A stretch of 64,000 bases of DNA from Ferribacterium limneticum. Its GTDB lineage: Bacteria > Pseudomonadota > Gammaproteobacteria > Burkholderiales > Rhodocyclaceae. Position 1 is the first letter of the stretch. Each line of letters opens with the position of its first letter. Location of the stretch: positions 3,387,501-3,451,500 of the forward strand of contig NZ_CP075191.1 in assembly GCF_020510625.1 (NCBI RefSeq). Direction: 5' to 3'. This document shows, piece by piece, positions 1-9,910 of the stretch. The translations under genes and the position numbers were made by a program. The notes below the pieces were generated by a model, which was not told the origin of the DNA, ran no database searches, and saw only the letters and a program-made list of their open reading frames with translations.

Positions 1-23
1 CGTAGCAATTGATTGCTCAAAAG

Positions 24-53
24 CCAAAGATAAACACCACTGCTTATCTTTGG
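24..53. other. Hairpin in the 16S-23S spacer
   Basis: A 10-bp inverted repeat (CCAAAGATAA and TTATCTTTGG, loop of 10) lies just downstream of tRNA-Ala in the rRNA transcript. Spacer hairpins of this kind often serve as RNase III processing stems. The role here is inferred from position only. Confidence 0.35.
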
Positions 54-57
54 GTTT

Positions 58-133
58 TGGTGGAGGATAACGGGATCGAACCGTTGACCCCCTGCTTGCA
101 AAGCAGGTGCTCTCCCAGCTGAGCTAATCCCCC
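58..133 (-). tRNA. tRNA-Ala (anticodon TGC)
   Basis: On the minus strand the 76 bases fold as a full cloverleaf: acceptor GGGGGAT, D-arm around AGCTCAGCTGGGAGAGC, anticodon loop CTTTGCAAG with TGC, T-loop GGTTCGATCC, and an encoded 3' CCA. It is the second tRNA in the 16S-23S spacer, in the usual order 16S, Ile, Ala, 23S. Confidence 0.97.
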
Positions 134-134
134 G

Positions 135-206
135 TTTAGTTATTAGTTGTTAGTTATTAGCTGCTAGCAAAAGCTAACGACTATTGACTACCGACTAACC
201 ACTGAC
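135..206. repeat. TTAG-rich low-complexity spacer
   Basis: The spacer between tRNA-Ile and tRNA-Ala consists almost entirely of variations on TTAGTTATTAG, GCTAGC and ACTAACCACT. Similar wording recurs in intergenic spots near 12,190, 13,080, 17,200 and 63,125-63,210 of this window. No coding or RNA function is evident. Confidence 0.5.
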
Positions 207-207
207 T

Positions 208-284
208 TGGTGGGTCTGGTTGGAATCGAACCAACGACCCCCGCCTTATCAAGACGGTGCTCTAACCGACTGAGCTACAGACCC
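208..284 (-). tRNA. tRNA-Ile (anticodon GAT)
   Basis: On the minus strand 77 bases give acceptor GGGTCTG, D-arm TAGCTCAGTCGGTTAGAGC, anticodon loop with GAT (CTTGATAAG), T-arm GGTTCGATTCC and an encoded CCA end. It follows the 16S gene in the rRNA transcript. Confidence 0.97.
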
Positions 285-340
285 TCGTCTGTTTGCTACT
301 CATGAACAACCGATAAGTTGTGGGTGCCAGGATGCTTCTC

Positions 341-1880
<1,540 letters not shown>

Positions 1881-2033
1881 TAATCCAACAATATAACTCG
1901 CATTCTCACTGACGGTAGATTGCTCTACCTGAATGGATTTCTCCATCCTTACTTCAGTGCGTTTGCCTTTAATGCTTTTTTGTGACCAAAGTCACTTCGC
2001 ATCAAGACACCCACACTTATCGGTTGTCCAATT

Positions 2034-2045
2034 TGTTAAAGATCA
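2034..2045 (-). promoter_or_regulatory. rrn boxA antitermination element
   Basis: The minus strand reads TGATCTTTAACA followed by AATTG, close to the E. coli rrn leader boxA TGCTCTTTAACA. It lies in the transcribed leader between the promoter and 16S, where NusB/NusE would bind to allow antitermination. Confidence 0.7.
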
Positions 2046-2197
2046 ATTCCACCGCGCCAAACCAGAAGTCCGTCAGCAGCAGAGAGGCAAGATTATGAAG
2101 CAAACCCCTCACCCCGTCAAGCACTTCAGCAAAATTTCTTGCTTCGCCTGACTCTTCCACACCGCCGAAAAACCCCGGCACTGCAGAAGAGGTGCGC

Positions 2198-2225
2198 ATT
2201 ATATAGAACCAAAACCCGCCGTCAA
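2198..2225 (-). promoter_or_regulatory. rrn operon promoter (sigma-70)
   Basis: On the minus strand TTGACG (2,220-2,225) and TATAAT (2,198-2,203) are separated by 16 bases and followed by a GC-rich discriminator GCGCACC, typical of stringently controlled rRNA promoters. An A/T-rich block upstream of the -35 resembles an UP element. The start would lie about 310 bases upstream of mature 16S. Confidence 0.85.
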
Positions 2226-2438
2226 CACCTTTACAAAAATAACCACAAAAAAACAGCAACCCAACGAAATCAGGCGACCATCATCTTGGCAAATTTTCGC
2301 TCACCCACCTGCAGCACCACTTCTTCACCAGCCACGACGGGGAGCACACTATCGGACACCTTGTCACCCCCAAAAAAAGCAATCCTTCATCGCAGACCCG
2401 CCGGATTTACGCAACCTTGCCCGGGCACACAAAAGAAA

Positions 2439-2458
2439 ACGGGAGCCGAAGCTCCCGT
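2439..2458 (-). terminator. Rho-independent terminator of the porin gene
   Basis: An 8-bp stem (ACGGGAGC with GCTCCCGT) closed by a TTCG tetraloop in the minus-strand RNA is followed by TTTCTTTT. It starts about 30 bases after the porin stop. T's flank both sides, so it could also stop plus-strand transcription. Confidence 0.9.
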
Positions 2459-2487
2459 TTTTGTTTCTAAATCTGGTTTAAGCCAGA

Positions 2488-3564
2488 TTAGAAGGTGTGA
2501 CGCAGACCGAAGGAAACGCCGGTGTAGTTGGAACCAGCACCAGTGGCAACACCATTGTTAACCGGCATGTTGTAGAACGTGTAGTTAACATTGTCGTTGT
2601 TGCTCAGGCGGCTCAGGCGAGCGTGCAGCATGGTGCGCTTGCTGAGCGTGTAACCGTACTGGAGGGTCCAGAGGTTAGCTGCAGTCTTATCCAGGGAACC
2701 GGTTTCGTCCTTGGTCTTGAAGGCGTGAGCGTACTGCAGACCAACGGTGTTCTTACCGAAGGACTGGGCAACACCCAGGGACAGAGCCTGGCGCTTATCG
2801 TAGGCGCTACCGTTTTCAACCTTGGTGTTGTCGTACAGAGCGGTCAGCTTGGTGTTGGACGGCAGGGTGTAGGTACCAGCCAGACGCCAGACGCGAGCTT
2901 CAGCATCAGCAACGCCACTGATGTTGTCAGCCTTGTGGTAGCCAACGCCAGCAAAGGCCGGGCCGTTTTCGTACTGACCAGCCAACTGGTAAGCACGAGC
3001 TTCGCCAGTGTTAGCACCGTTCGGCTGGGTTTCGCCATTGATGTAAGCAGCAGTACCAGAGAAGCCACCGAAGGACGGGGAAACGTAGGCAACAGCATTG
3101 GAAGCACGGTCGTCAGCACCGGTCTTGGTGCCAGCGATTTCGCCGGTCAGGGAAGCGGTGGTACCGAAACCGGCAGCACCCGGCAGCAGATCAACCTTGG
3201 CGCCGAAAGCGCGCAGCGGGTGGGTCAGGTTACCAGCAACTACAGTACCGAAACCGCCGGTCAGGCCGACGTAGGCATCACGACCACCAGCCAGACCGCC
3301 GCCGTTGTCGGCGTACAGAGCGGACTCGTACAGGAAAACAGCCTTCAGGCCGTTGCCCAGATCTTCAACACCCTTGAAACCGATGTAGTTGCCATGGGCA
3401 TCCAGACGGCTAACGGTAGACTGGTTGACACCGTTGGTGGCGCCAGAAGACTTGACGAAAGCTTCTTGAACGTCGATGACACCGTAGATGGTGACGTTGG
3501 TTTGGGCGAAAGCGGCGGAAGAGGCCAGAGCGGCAACTGCCAGAGCAATAATCTTCTTTTGCAT
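2488..3564 (-). CDS. Gram-negative porin, outer membrane
   Basis: The 358-residue product has a clear Sec signal peptide (residues 1-20, cleavage after AAFA) and then QTNVTIYGVIDV, the usual first beta strand of betaproteobacterial trimeric general porins (OmpC/PorB type). The remainder is Gly/Asn/Tyr-rich alternating strands, with a YTLSKRT motif near the end and a C-terminal Phe (RHTF) that serves as the BAM recognition signal. Length fits the family (340-380). An AAGGAG ribosome site precedes the ATG. It stands alone, with its own terminator and a candidate promoter. Pore selectivity cannot be read from the sequence. Confidence 0.93.
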   Translation of the reverse strand: MQKKIIALAVAALASSAAFAQTNVTIYGVIDVQEAFVKSSGATNGVNQSTVSRLDAHGNYIGFKGVEDLGNGLKAVFLYESALYADNGGGLAGGRDAYVGLTGGFGTVVAGNLTHPLRAFGAKVDLLPGAAGFGTTASLTGEIAGTKTGADDRASNAVAYVSPSFGGFSGTAAYINGETQPNGANTGEARAYQLAGQYENGPAFAGVGYHKADNISGVADAEARVWRLAGTYTLPSNTKLTALYDNTKVENGSAYDKRQALSLGVAQSFGKNTVGLQYAHAFKTKDETGSLDKTAANLWTLQYGYTLSKRTMLHARLSRLSNNDNVNYTFYNMPVNNGVATGAGSNYTGVSFGLRHTF

Positions 3565-3617
3565 CAGAAAAATCTCCTTAGTGGTTAGTTTTTAATCCGT
3601 CCCGTAGGCCGGACTAA

Positions 3618-3646
3618 GCTTTACCTCTCGGATCGAGAAGTTGCAA
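3618..3646 (-). promoter_or_regulatory. Candidate porin promoter
   Basis: The minus strand shows TTGCAA (3,641-3,646), a 17-base spacer containing the inverted repeat CTCGATCCGAG, and TAAAGC (3,618-3,623), about 54 bases before the porin ATG. The match is fair rather than strong. Confidence 0.45.
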
Positions 3647-3746
3647 CGATTGTCGCAAAGAGCAAAACGCCCTAGCAACCTGTGTTTGCGTTAGTGCGAC
3701 GCTTTTGGCTGGTTTTGTTGTTTCGGCGCAACAGCAACCGAGTGGT

Positions 3747-3980
3747 CTAGTTAACGTTCTGCGAACCGGCAATGGCGGCATTACCCGGACAGTAGAAATA
3801 GTCCTTCATGACATTCCAGGCCAGTTCGTGGGTGAACTTGGGGGGCTGAATCAGCCCTTGTTGCTCCAGCGGCGTCAGGGGACGCAGCCTCGACAGTTCG
3901 ACGGTATCTGTCAGATGGCGCAAGGCAAGCGTGTAGATATTGAGGCGCTGCCGCCAGCGAGCATCCTGACCGGGAATGCT
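3747..3980 (-). pseudogene. Truncated HI0074-type nucleotidyltransferase partner protein
   Basis: Read on the minus strand from about 3,976, this gives RWRQRLNIYTLAL, then LTPLEQQGLIQ, then FTHELAWNVMKDYF and GNAAIAGSQ before a stop at 3,747. The order RWxQRL, LEKQGLIQxFExTHELAW, MKDYxxxxG and ITGSRDATREAF is that of the HI0074 family (substrate-binding partner of minimal nucleotidyltransferases, related to HepT antitoxins). The copy ends where the family continues with DATREAF, so about half is missing, and no proper start codon is visible because the reading frame runs back into trpC. No nucleotidyltransferase gene lies beside it. The family call is from remembered motifs. It could instead be a short functional remnant. 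Confidence 0.55.
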
Positions 3981-3990
3981 CGCGCTCGCT

Positions 3991-4779
3991 TCAGGCGAAT
4001 AACCTGCCGAGTTCAAGACCGGGCTCCGGGGCGCGCATGAAGGCTTCGCCGACCAGGAAGGCATTGACCTTGCTGGCACGCATCAAAGCAACGTCTTCCG
4101 GCTTAAGAATGCCGCTTTCGGTGACCACGATACGGTCGGCCGGGATACGCGACAACAGACCGAGCGTCGTATCGAGCGTCACATCGAAGGTGCGCAGGTT
4201 GCGGTTGTTGATGCCGAGCAGCGGGGTTTTGAGCTGCAGGGCGGCGTCGAGCTCTTCACCGTTGTGCACTTCGACCAGCACGGCCATGCCGTAGGCGTTG
4301 GCCTGAGCTTCGAGGGCTTGCATTTCTGGCAGGCTCAGCGCGGCGGCGATGAGCAGGATGGCGTCGGCGCCCATGGCGCGGGCTTCGGCGACCTGGTAGG
4401 CATCGACCATGAAGTCCTTGCGGAGTACGGGCAAGGCGCAGGCGGCTCGGGCGGCTTGCAGGCATTCCGGGCAGCCCTGGAAGTAGTGGCGGTCGGTGAG
4501 CACCGACAGGCAGGCGGCACCGTGTTGCTCGTAGCTGCGGGCGATGTCGGCCGGGTGGAAGTCCGGGCGGATGACGCCTTTGGACGGGCTGGCCTTCTTG
4601 ATCTCGGCAATCACTGCGGCTTGAGCATTGGCGATCTTGCTGCGGATGGCGCCGACGAAATCACGCGGGGCGGCTTGCGCGGCGGCTTCGGCCTCAACGA
4701 CGGCCAACGGTTTGATGAGCAGCGCCGCTGCGACTTCTTCGCGCTTGGTGGCGATGATCTTGTTGAGAATGTCGCTCAT
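3991..4779 (-). CDS. trpC: Indole-3-glycerol phosphate synthase
   Basis: This 262-residue TIM-barrel enzyme closes the ring of carboxyphenylamino-deoxyribulose phosphate to form indole-3-glycerol phosphate in tryptophan synthesis. Recognisable blocks are [18 protein letters not shown] (58-74), the substrate-binding VLRKDFMVD (118-126), [12 protein letters not shown] and the late VTESGI loop. It is the stand-alone betaproteobacterial form, without a fused TrpF. The ATG overlaps the trpD stop by four bases (ATGA), so the two are translationally coupled. It is the last intact gene of the trpGDC unit. Confidence 0.97.
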   Translation of the reverse strand: MSDILNKIIATKREEVAAALLIKPLAVVEAEAAAQAAPRDFVGAIRSKIANAQAAVIAEIKKASPSKGVIRPDFHPADIARSYEQHGAACLSVLTDRHYFQGCPECLQAARAACALPVLRKDFMVDAYQVAEARAMGADAILLIAAALSLPEMQALEAQANAYGMAVLVEVHNGEELDAALQLKTPLLGINNRNLRTFDVTLDTTLGLLSRIPADRIVVTESGILKPEDVALMRASKVNAFLVGEAFMRAPEPGLELGRLFA

Positions 4780-5798
4780 GCGAATTGCTTTGTGGCGTTG
4801 ATGAATTGATCGAGTTTGGCCCGTGCGGCACCGCTGGCGATGGCCTCGCGGGCCTTGGCGATGCCATCGCCAATACTGTCGGCCACATTGGCGACATAGA
4901 GCGCAGCACCGGCGTTGAGGCAGACGATTTCGCGGGCCGGGCCGGGCTGGTTGGCGAGCACGCCGAGCAGCATTTCCCGGGACTCTGCGGCGCTACCGAC
5001 GCGCAGCTTGCGCAGCGACTGCATCTGCAGGCCGTAGTCTTCCGGGTGAATTTCGTATTCGCGGATTTCGCCGTTGTTCAATTCACCGACCATCGTGGCG
5101 GCACCGAGGGAAATTTCATCCAGGCAATCCTTGCCGTGCACAACTAGCACGCGCTCGGCGCCGAGGCGTTGCATGACGCGCACCAGGATGCCGACGAGGT
5201 CGGGATGGAATACGCCCATCAGCGTATTCGGCGCGCCGGCCGGGTTGGTCAGCGGGCCGAGGATATTGAAGATGGTGCGCACCCCCATCTCGCGGCGCAC
5301 CGGGGCGACGTGCTTCATGGCGGTGTGATGATTCGGGGCGAACATGAAGCCGAAGCCGGTTTCATCGATACAGGCAGCTACTTGCTCAGGCGACAGCATG
5401 ATGTTGGCCCCCAGCGCCTCCAGCACGTCAGCCGCACCGGAACTTGAGGAAACGCTGCGCCCTCCATGTTTGGCAACCTTGCCGCCGGCCGCGGCGACGA
5501 CGAAGGCCGCGGTCGAGGAAATATTGAAGGTGTGCGCCGCATCACCACCAGTGCCGACGATGTCGACGAAATGCCTGTCGTAGGGAATCTTGACCGGCGT
5601 TGCCAGTTCTCGCATGACGCTGGCGGCCGCAGCGATTTCGCCGATGGTTTCCTTCTTGACACGGAGGCCGGTGATGATGGCGGCAATCATGACCGGCGTG
5701 ACTTCGCCGCCCATGATCTGGCGCATCAGGGAGACCATTTCGTCATGGAAGATTTCGCGGTGTTCGATGACACGCTGCAGCGCGGCTTGCGGGGTCAT
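4776..5798 (-). CDS. trpD: Anthranilate phosphoribosyltransferase
   Basis: The 340-residue enzyme transfers the phosphoribosyl group of PRPP to anthranilate, the second step of tryptophan synthesis. Diagnostic motifs are the PRPP/Mg loop GTGGD (82-86), FNISST, and KHGGRSVSS (110-118). An in-frame ATG 15 codons upstream is possible, but the start at 5,798 gives the usual N-terminus ([13 protein letters not shown]) and an ATGA overlap with the trpG stop. It sits between trpG and trpC in a coupled three-gene operon. Confidence 0.97.
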   Translation of the reverse strand: MTPQAALQRVIEHREIFHDEMVSLMRQIMGGEVTPVMIAAIITGLRVKKETIGEIAAAASVMRELATPVKIPYDRHFVDIVGTGGDAAHTFNISSTAAFVVAAAGGKVAKHGGRSVSSSSGAADVLEALGANIMLSPEQVAACIDETGFGFMFAPNHHTAMKHVAPVRREMGVRTIFNILGPLTNPAGAPNTLMGVFHPDLVGILVRVMQRLGAERVLVVHGKDCLDEISLGAATMVGELNNGEIREYEIHPEDYGLQMQSLRKLRVGSAAESREMLLGVLANQPGPAREIVCLNAGAALYVANVADSIGDGIAKAREAIASGAARAKLDQFINATKQFA

Positions 5799-6367
5799 TG
5801 CTTGTGTTCCTCGAGGAAGTTCTTGAGCAGGTCGTGACCGCATTCGGTCAGGATGGATTCCGGGTGGAATTGCACGCCTTCGACGGCCAGGGTCTTGTGG
5901 CGGACGCCCATGATTTCGCCATCGTCGGTCCAGGCAGTGATCTCGAGGCAGTCAGGCAGCGTGGCGCGCTCGATGGCCAGCGAGTGGTAGCGGGTACAGG
6001 TCAACGGGTTGGGCAAGCCTCTGAAAACGCCGATATCCTTGTGATGGACCGGGGAGACCTTGCCATGCATCAGCTGCTTGGCGTGCACGATCCTGCCGCC
6101 GAAGGCTTCGCCGATCGACTGGTGACCGAGGCAAACGCCGAGCAAGGGAATCTTGCCGGAAAACTCCTTGATCGCCGCCAGCGAAATACCGGCCTGAGCC
6201 GGGGCGCAGGGGCCGGGAGAAATGACCAGATAATCGGGCTTCATCTGGGTGATTTCGGCTAGCGAAATCGCGTCATTGCGGAAGACCTTGACATCCTGAC
6301 CCAGCTCACCGAAGTACTGGACGAGGTTGTAGGTAAAACTGTCGTAGTTGTCGATCATCAGCAGCAT
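5795..6367 (-). CDS. trpG: Anthranilate synthase glutamine amidotransferase subunit
   Basis: This 190-residue class I amidotransferase supplies ammonia from glutamine to TrpE and, in many bacteria, also to PabB. The catalytic triad is visible: Cys79 in [15 protein letters not shown], and His168 and Glu170 in [12 protein letters not shown]. The N-terminus [19 protein letters not shown] is standard. It heads the trpGDC unit, but its partner trpE lies 3.5 kb away behind an opposite-strand cassette. The 167 bases upstream to the divergent glycosyltransferase gene must hold its promoter. I see no Trp-rich leader there. Confidence 0.96.
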   Translation of the reverse strand: MLLMIDNYDSFTYNLVQYFGELGQDVKVFRNDAISLAEITQMKPDYLVISPGPCAPAQAGISLAAIKEFSGKIPLLGVCLGHQSIGEAFGGRIVHAKQLMHGKVSPVHHKDIGVFRGLPNPLTCTRYHSLAIERATLPDCLEITAWTDDGEIMGVRHKTLAVEGVQFHPESILTECGHDLLKNFLEEHKQ

Positions 6368-6534
6368 GCTGGCGATTCCTTGATGGCGTGGATTTGCAGG
6401 CCTGAAATTTTACCTGTAAAGGCAGCGAAACACTCGGCATTCAGAATTCGGGAAATTTCTCCGAAAGTCCTGATGTCCGCCACCTCACGCTCCTTCCAAT
6501 CCGGCGCCTTGCTTAGTCTCGAAAGGCAAGCAGA

Positions 6535-7995
6535 ATGAGCCTGTCGACCAGGCCGCTTGGCCAAATCGGCACGCTGCTGGTTCTGTCCGTTGTCGTGCTT
6601 GCCTGGCGCTCGCTGGCCTTTTCGCTGTCGAGTGCGACGCTGTACGTGGATGAGGCGCAATACTGGTTCTGGGCGCAGCATCTGGAGTGGGGATATTTTT
6701 CCAAACCGCCTGGCATTGCTGCACTGATTCGCCTGTCGACGTCACTGTTTGGCGACGGCCCGCTCGGCGTCAAGGCGCTGACCATGCTCTGCTATCCGCT
6801 GGCAGCCCTTGCCTGCTGGCTGATCGCCCGGCGCCTGTACGACCATGGCGTCGCCCTCTGGTCGGCCATCGCTGTCCTGACGCTACCGATCTTTTCCTGG
6901 CTGGGCCTGTTCGCCTCGACCGATGCGCCTTTGACGCTGTTCTGGCTGCTCGGCCTGTGGCTCTACCTGCGCGCTCTCGACCGCGGGCACTGGATAGACT
7001 GGCTGATGCTTGGCGCCGTGTGCGGATTGGGCCTGCTCTCGAAATACACGATGGCGGTGTTCATCGGTGCGCTTTTCGTGCACCTGCTTTGTTTCCACCG
7101 TAGCCGCCTGGCCGGCGCCAAGCCCTGGGCCGCTGCCGGCCTGAGCCTGGCGCTGCTCGCCCCCAACCTGCTCTGGAACATCGCCAACGATTTCCCGACG
7201 CTTCGCCACACCGCCGACATCACGGTAAATCGGCACAGTGCCGGCGGCTTGAAATCGCTGGCGGAATTCTGGGCGGCCCAATGGATCGCCTTCGGGCCGG
7301 TACTCGGCAGTGTTGCCGCGCTGATCCTGTTCCGGGTGCGCGAGAATTGGCGCGACACGCCGGCCCGCCTGCTGCTCTGGATTTCACTGCCGCTATGGGC
7401 CGTCGTTTCGGCCCAGGCGTTCCAAGGCAGCGCCAACGCCAACTGGGCTGCCCCGGCATTCGGGCCAATGACCATTCTGGTTGTTGCCTGGCTGCGGCAA
7501 CGCGATAAACAAAAATTGTTATTGGCCGGACTGGCGAGCAACCTGCTGCTCATCGGCACGCTCTACCACGCACCCAGCCTGCTGGCTGCGGCCAATGCGA
7601 CAAGCCAGGCCAAGCTGAACCCGTTCATCCGCGCCACCGGCTGGGACGACCTTGGGCTGCAGCTTCGCCCCCACGTTCAGGCCCACCCCGATGCGGTGCT
7701 GATCGCCAACAACCGCACCCTGCTTGCGCACATGGCTTACGAACTGCACGACCTGCGCCCGGCCATCGCCAGCTGGAACCCGGAAGGGGTGGCCGGTGAC
7801 CACTTCAAATTGACGACGAACCTCGGTGCCCACCGTGGCGCCGATGCGCTGTTGCTGGCCGAGGAAGCCCCGGGTCCGGAATTCACTCAAAGGTTCAAAC
7901 GTGTCGAAAAGCTGGCCTCGCTGAAGACGCCACTCGACGCCGCCACTTCACGCCACATCGAGGTTTATTTACTCCATGAATTCCAGGGATATTGA
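6535..7995 (+). CDS. ArnT/PMT-type membrane glycosyltransferase
   Basis: The 486-residue protein resembles the GT39/GT83 glycosyltransferases that move a sugar from a polyprenyl phosphate donor to an envelope acceptor such as lipid A (ArnT). The first periplasmic loop after the first membrane span carries the family Asp-Glu pair (LYVDEAQYW, residues 37-44) and YFSKPPG (54-60). About ten further hydrophobic spans and a soluble C-terminal domain follow. It overlaps the PAP2 gene by 20 bases and shares its direction with the GtrB-like gene downstream, which would make the lipid-linked donor. Sugar and acceptor are unknown. Only a weak ribosome site (AAGGCAAG) precedes the ATG. Confidence 0.85.
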   Translation: MSLSTRPLGQIGTLLVLSVVVLAWRSLAFSLSSATLYVDEAQYWFWAQHLEWGYFSKPPGIAALIRLSTSLFGDGPLGVKALTMLCYPLAALACWLIARRLYDHGVALWSAIAVLTLPIFSWLGLFASTDAPLTLFWLLGLWLYLRALDRGHWIDWLMLGAVCGLGLLSKYTMAVFIGALFVHLLCFHRSRLAGAKPWAAAGLSLALLAPNLLWNIANDFPTLRHTADITVNRHSAGGLKSLAEFWAAQWIAFGPVLGSVAALILFRVRENWRDTPARLLLWISLPLWAVVSAQAFQGSANANWAAPAFGPMTILVVAWLRQRDKQKLLLAGLASNLLLIGTLYHAPSLLAAANATSQAKLNPFIRATGWDDLGLQLRPHVQAHPDAVLIANNRTLLAHMAYELHDLRPAIASWNPEGVAGDHFKLTTNLGAHRGADALLLAEEAPGPEFTQRFKRVEKLASLKTPLDAATSRHIEVYLLHEFQGY

Positions 7996-8743
7996 GTTCC
8001 GGATCGCCGTGATCGCAGCCAGTGCGCTGGCCCTGTTGTTCGTCGCCTTCCCGGAGACGGACCTGTGGGTCGCTGGCCTGTTCCACCAAAACAATTGGCA
8101 ATGGCTGCTGGCGCAGGACAACCCGCTGATCAGAATTCCTTACCACGGGCTGCCCCATCTCGGACGCGCCCTGATTGTCACGCTGCTGCTGCTTTGGTTG
8201 GGCAGCTTTGTTTACCGGCACTCGAAGCTGAGATCGCGACGCTTCCTTTTCGGTTTCCTGCTGACGGCAGCACTGATTGGCCCGGTCCTGCTTGTCGACG
8301 CCGGCCTGAAAAATCAGGTCGGGCGGGCTCGCCCGGCACAAATAGAAACATTCGGCGGGAGCATGGTGTTCACGCCGGCGTTCACACCAAGTAATCAATG
8401 TGAACGCAACTGCTCCTTCGTCAGTGGACATGTCGCCACGACGGCCTTTGTCATGGCCTTCGGATGGCTGAGCAGCGCAGCAATCCGAAGGCGCTGGCTG
8501 GTGGCCAGCATTGCGGCTGCCGGCTTCATGGGGCTGGTTCGCATGTCGGCCGGCGGACACTTCCTGTCCGATTGCGTCTTCGCCTGGTTCGCCACCTATT
8601 TCAGCCTCTGGCTGACCGAGTGGATCTTTCTGCAGATGGCCTGGCATCGCGATGCGATCCGGTCGTGGCGACGCTTCCCACCCCTTGCTTCCTGGCTTCA
8701 GCTTCCGGCTGCAAGATCGGGCATTCAGCAGCCAGGGCGCTGA
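7976..8743 (+). CDS. PAP2-family phosphatase, membrane
   Basis: The 255-residue integral membrane protein has the three PAP2 phosphatase motifs: KNQVGRARP (Lys112, Arg119, Pro120), SFVSGH (Ser150, Gly151, His152) and RMSAGGHFLSD (Arg189, His195, Asp199). Such enzymes remove phosphate from undecaprenyl diphosphate, phosphatidylglycerophosphate or the lipid A 1-position (LpxE/LpxF). A lipid A or Und-PP role is inferred from its place between two polyprenyl-dependent glycosyltransferases. Its start lies inside the upstream gene, so translation is probably coupled. Confidence 0.88.
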   Translation: MNSRDIEFRIAVIAASALALLFVAFPETDLWVAGLFHQNNWQWLLAQDNPLIRIPYHGLPHLGRALIVTLLLLWLGSFVYRHSKLRSRRFLFGFLLTAALIGPVLLVDAGLKNQVGRARPAQIETFGGSMVFTPAFTPSNQCERNCSFVSGHVATTAFVMAFGWLSSAAIRRRWLVASIAAAGFMGLVRMSAGGHFLSDCVFAWFATYFSLWLTEWIFLQMAWHRDAIRSWRRFPPLASWLQLPAARSGIQQPGR

Positions 8744-8833
8744 CCCGGCACGAGCCACGGAGGCTGAGCGCCACTAGTTCAGCCTTTGGCTTCCTTCTCG
8801 ATTAAAATGCACGCTTTCCTGCCGGACACCCCC

Positions 8834-9844
8834 ATGAGCGCAGCCATTTCGATTCCTCCGCACAGCCTTTCCATCGTCGTTCCGTTCTACAACGAGGAAG
8901 ACAACATCGCGCCACTGGTCAAACGGGTGCACGAGGCACTGGTCGGCTATGAGCATCCGTGGGAGTTGGTACTGGTCGATGATGGCAGCAGCGATGCGAC
9001 TGTTGACCGGGCGGTGCAATGTGCCCACGACTACGGCCCGCATGTTCGCCTGGTCGAGCTGACCCGCAATTTCAAACAGACGGCTGCCATGCAGGCCGGC
9101 ATCGACGCCGCCCGCGGCGACGTGATCGTGACCATGGATGGCGACCTGCAGAACGACCCGATCGACATCCCGCGGATGGTGGCGCGCCTGCTGAACGAAG
9201 ACCTTGATCTGGTCGCCGGCTGGCGCCAGAACCGCCAGGACGGTCTGTTCCTGCGCAAGATTCCGTCCAAGATCGCCAACCGCCTGATCGCCCGGATGAC
9301 CGGCGTCCATCTGCGCGACTACGGCTGCAGCCTGAAAGCCTTCCGTGGCAGCGTGATCAAGAGCGTCCGCCTGTATGGCGAAATGCACCGTTTCATCCCG
9401 GCCTGGCTGGCCACGGTAACGACGCCGCGCCGCATCGCGCAGGAACCAACGACGCACCATGCCCGGACGGCCGGCGTTTCGAAATACGGCATTTCGCGCA
9501 CCTTCCGCGTCATCCTCGACCTGATCGCCGTCTATTTCTTCATGCGCTTCCGCGCCCGCCCCGGGCACTTCTTTGGTGGCATCGGCCTCGGCCTCACCGC
9601 GCTCTCCGGGTTGGTCCTGGGCTGGCTGGCCTGGGTCAAGTTCGGCCTGGGCGAATCGATTGGCGGCCGGCCGTTGCTGATCGTCGGCATCGGCGGGCTG
9701 ATCGCTGGCGTGCACTTCATCACCACCGGCGTTCTGGCGGAGTTGCTGGCCCGCATCTATTTCGAATCGGGTACCGTACGCTCCTACTCGGCCCGGCTGG
9801 CGGCACCGCTGGCAACCGACGAAGCCTGGCACAAGCCGAACTGA
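8834..9844 (+). CDS. Polyprenyl-phosphate glycosyltransferase (GtrB/ArnC-like)
   Basis: The 336-residue GT2 enzyme has LSIVVPFYNEEDN (12-24), VLVDDGSSD (46-54) and the metal site MDGDLQND (101-108), then RDYGCSLKAFR, and two C-terminal membrane spans. This layout is that of GtrB, ArnC and DPM synthases, which load a sugar onto undecaprenyl phosphate. ATGs at 8,786 and 8,807 are also in frame. I chose 8,834 because it puts the Rossmann fold at the usual distance, but no start has a strong ribosome site. It is the last gene of the three-gene cassette and is followed by a terminator. Confidence 0.88.
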   Translation: MSAAISIPPHSLSIVVPFYNEEDNIAPLVKRVHEALVGYEHPWELVLVDDGSSDATVDRAVQCAHDYGPHVRLVELTRNFKQTAAMQAGIDAARGDVIVTMDGDLQNDPIDIPRMVARLLNEDLDLVAGWRQNRQDGLFLRKIPSKIANRLIARMTGVHLRDYGCSLKAFRGSVIKSVRLYGEMHRFIPAWLATVTTPRRIAQEPTTHHARTAGVSKYGISRTFRVILDLIAVYFFMRFRARPGHFFGGIGLGLTALSGLVLGWLAWVKFGLGESIGGRPLLIVGIGGLIAGVHFITTGVLAELLARIYFESGTVRSYSARLAAPLATDEAWHKPN

Positions 9845-9860
9845 TCTTGCATTAGCCACA

Positions 9861-9890
9861 AAAAAGCCGCTCATTTCGAGCGGCTTTTTT
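9861..9890. terminator. Bidirectional rho-independent terminator
   Basis: A 7-bp GC stem (GCCGCTC with GAGCGGC, 9,866-9,884) is flanked by an A-run on the left and a T-run on the right, so it works on both strands. It lies between the convergent glycosyltransferase cassette and trpE. Confidence 0.93.
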
Positions 9891-9910
9891 GTTTGGGCAA
9901 GGTGCGGCGA

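Larger units (their letters stand above)
1881..2487 (-). other. rrn leader and promoter region without genes
   Basis: This 600-base stretch between the 16S 5' end and the porin stop codon holds no convincing gene. It contains the 16S leader with a boxA-like site (2,034-2,045), the main rrn promoter (2,198-2,225), an A/T-rich stretch upstream of the -35 (about 2,228-2,262) that looks like an UP element, and the porin terminator at its right end. The remaining 2,265-2,435 shows nothing recognisable. Confidence 0.7.

Noticed and set aside
2497..3588. A 363-codon open frame antisense to the porin gene
   Set aside because: Its Val/Gly/Ser-rich composition is the complement of porin codons, and the porin frame has a signal peptide, ribosome site and terminator.
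6368..6534. A second Trp-rich leader before trpG
   Set aside because: The few TGG words are not clustered in a short translated frame.
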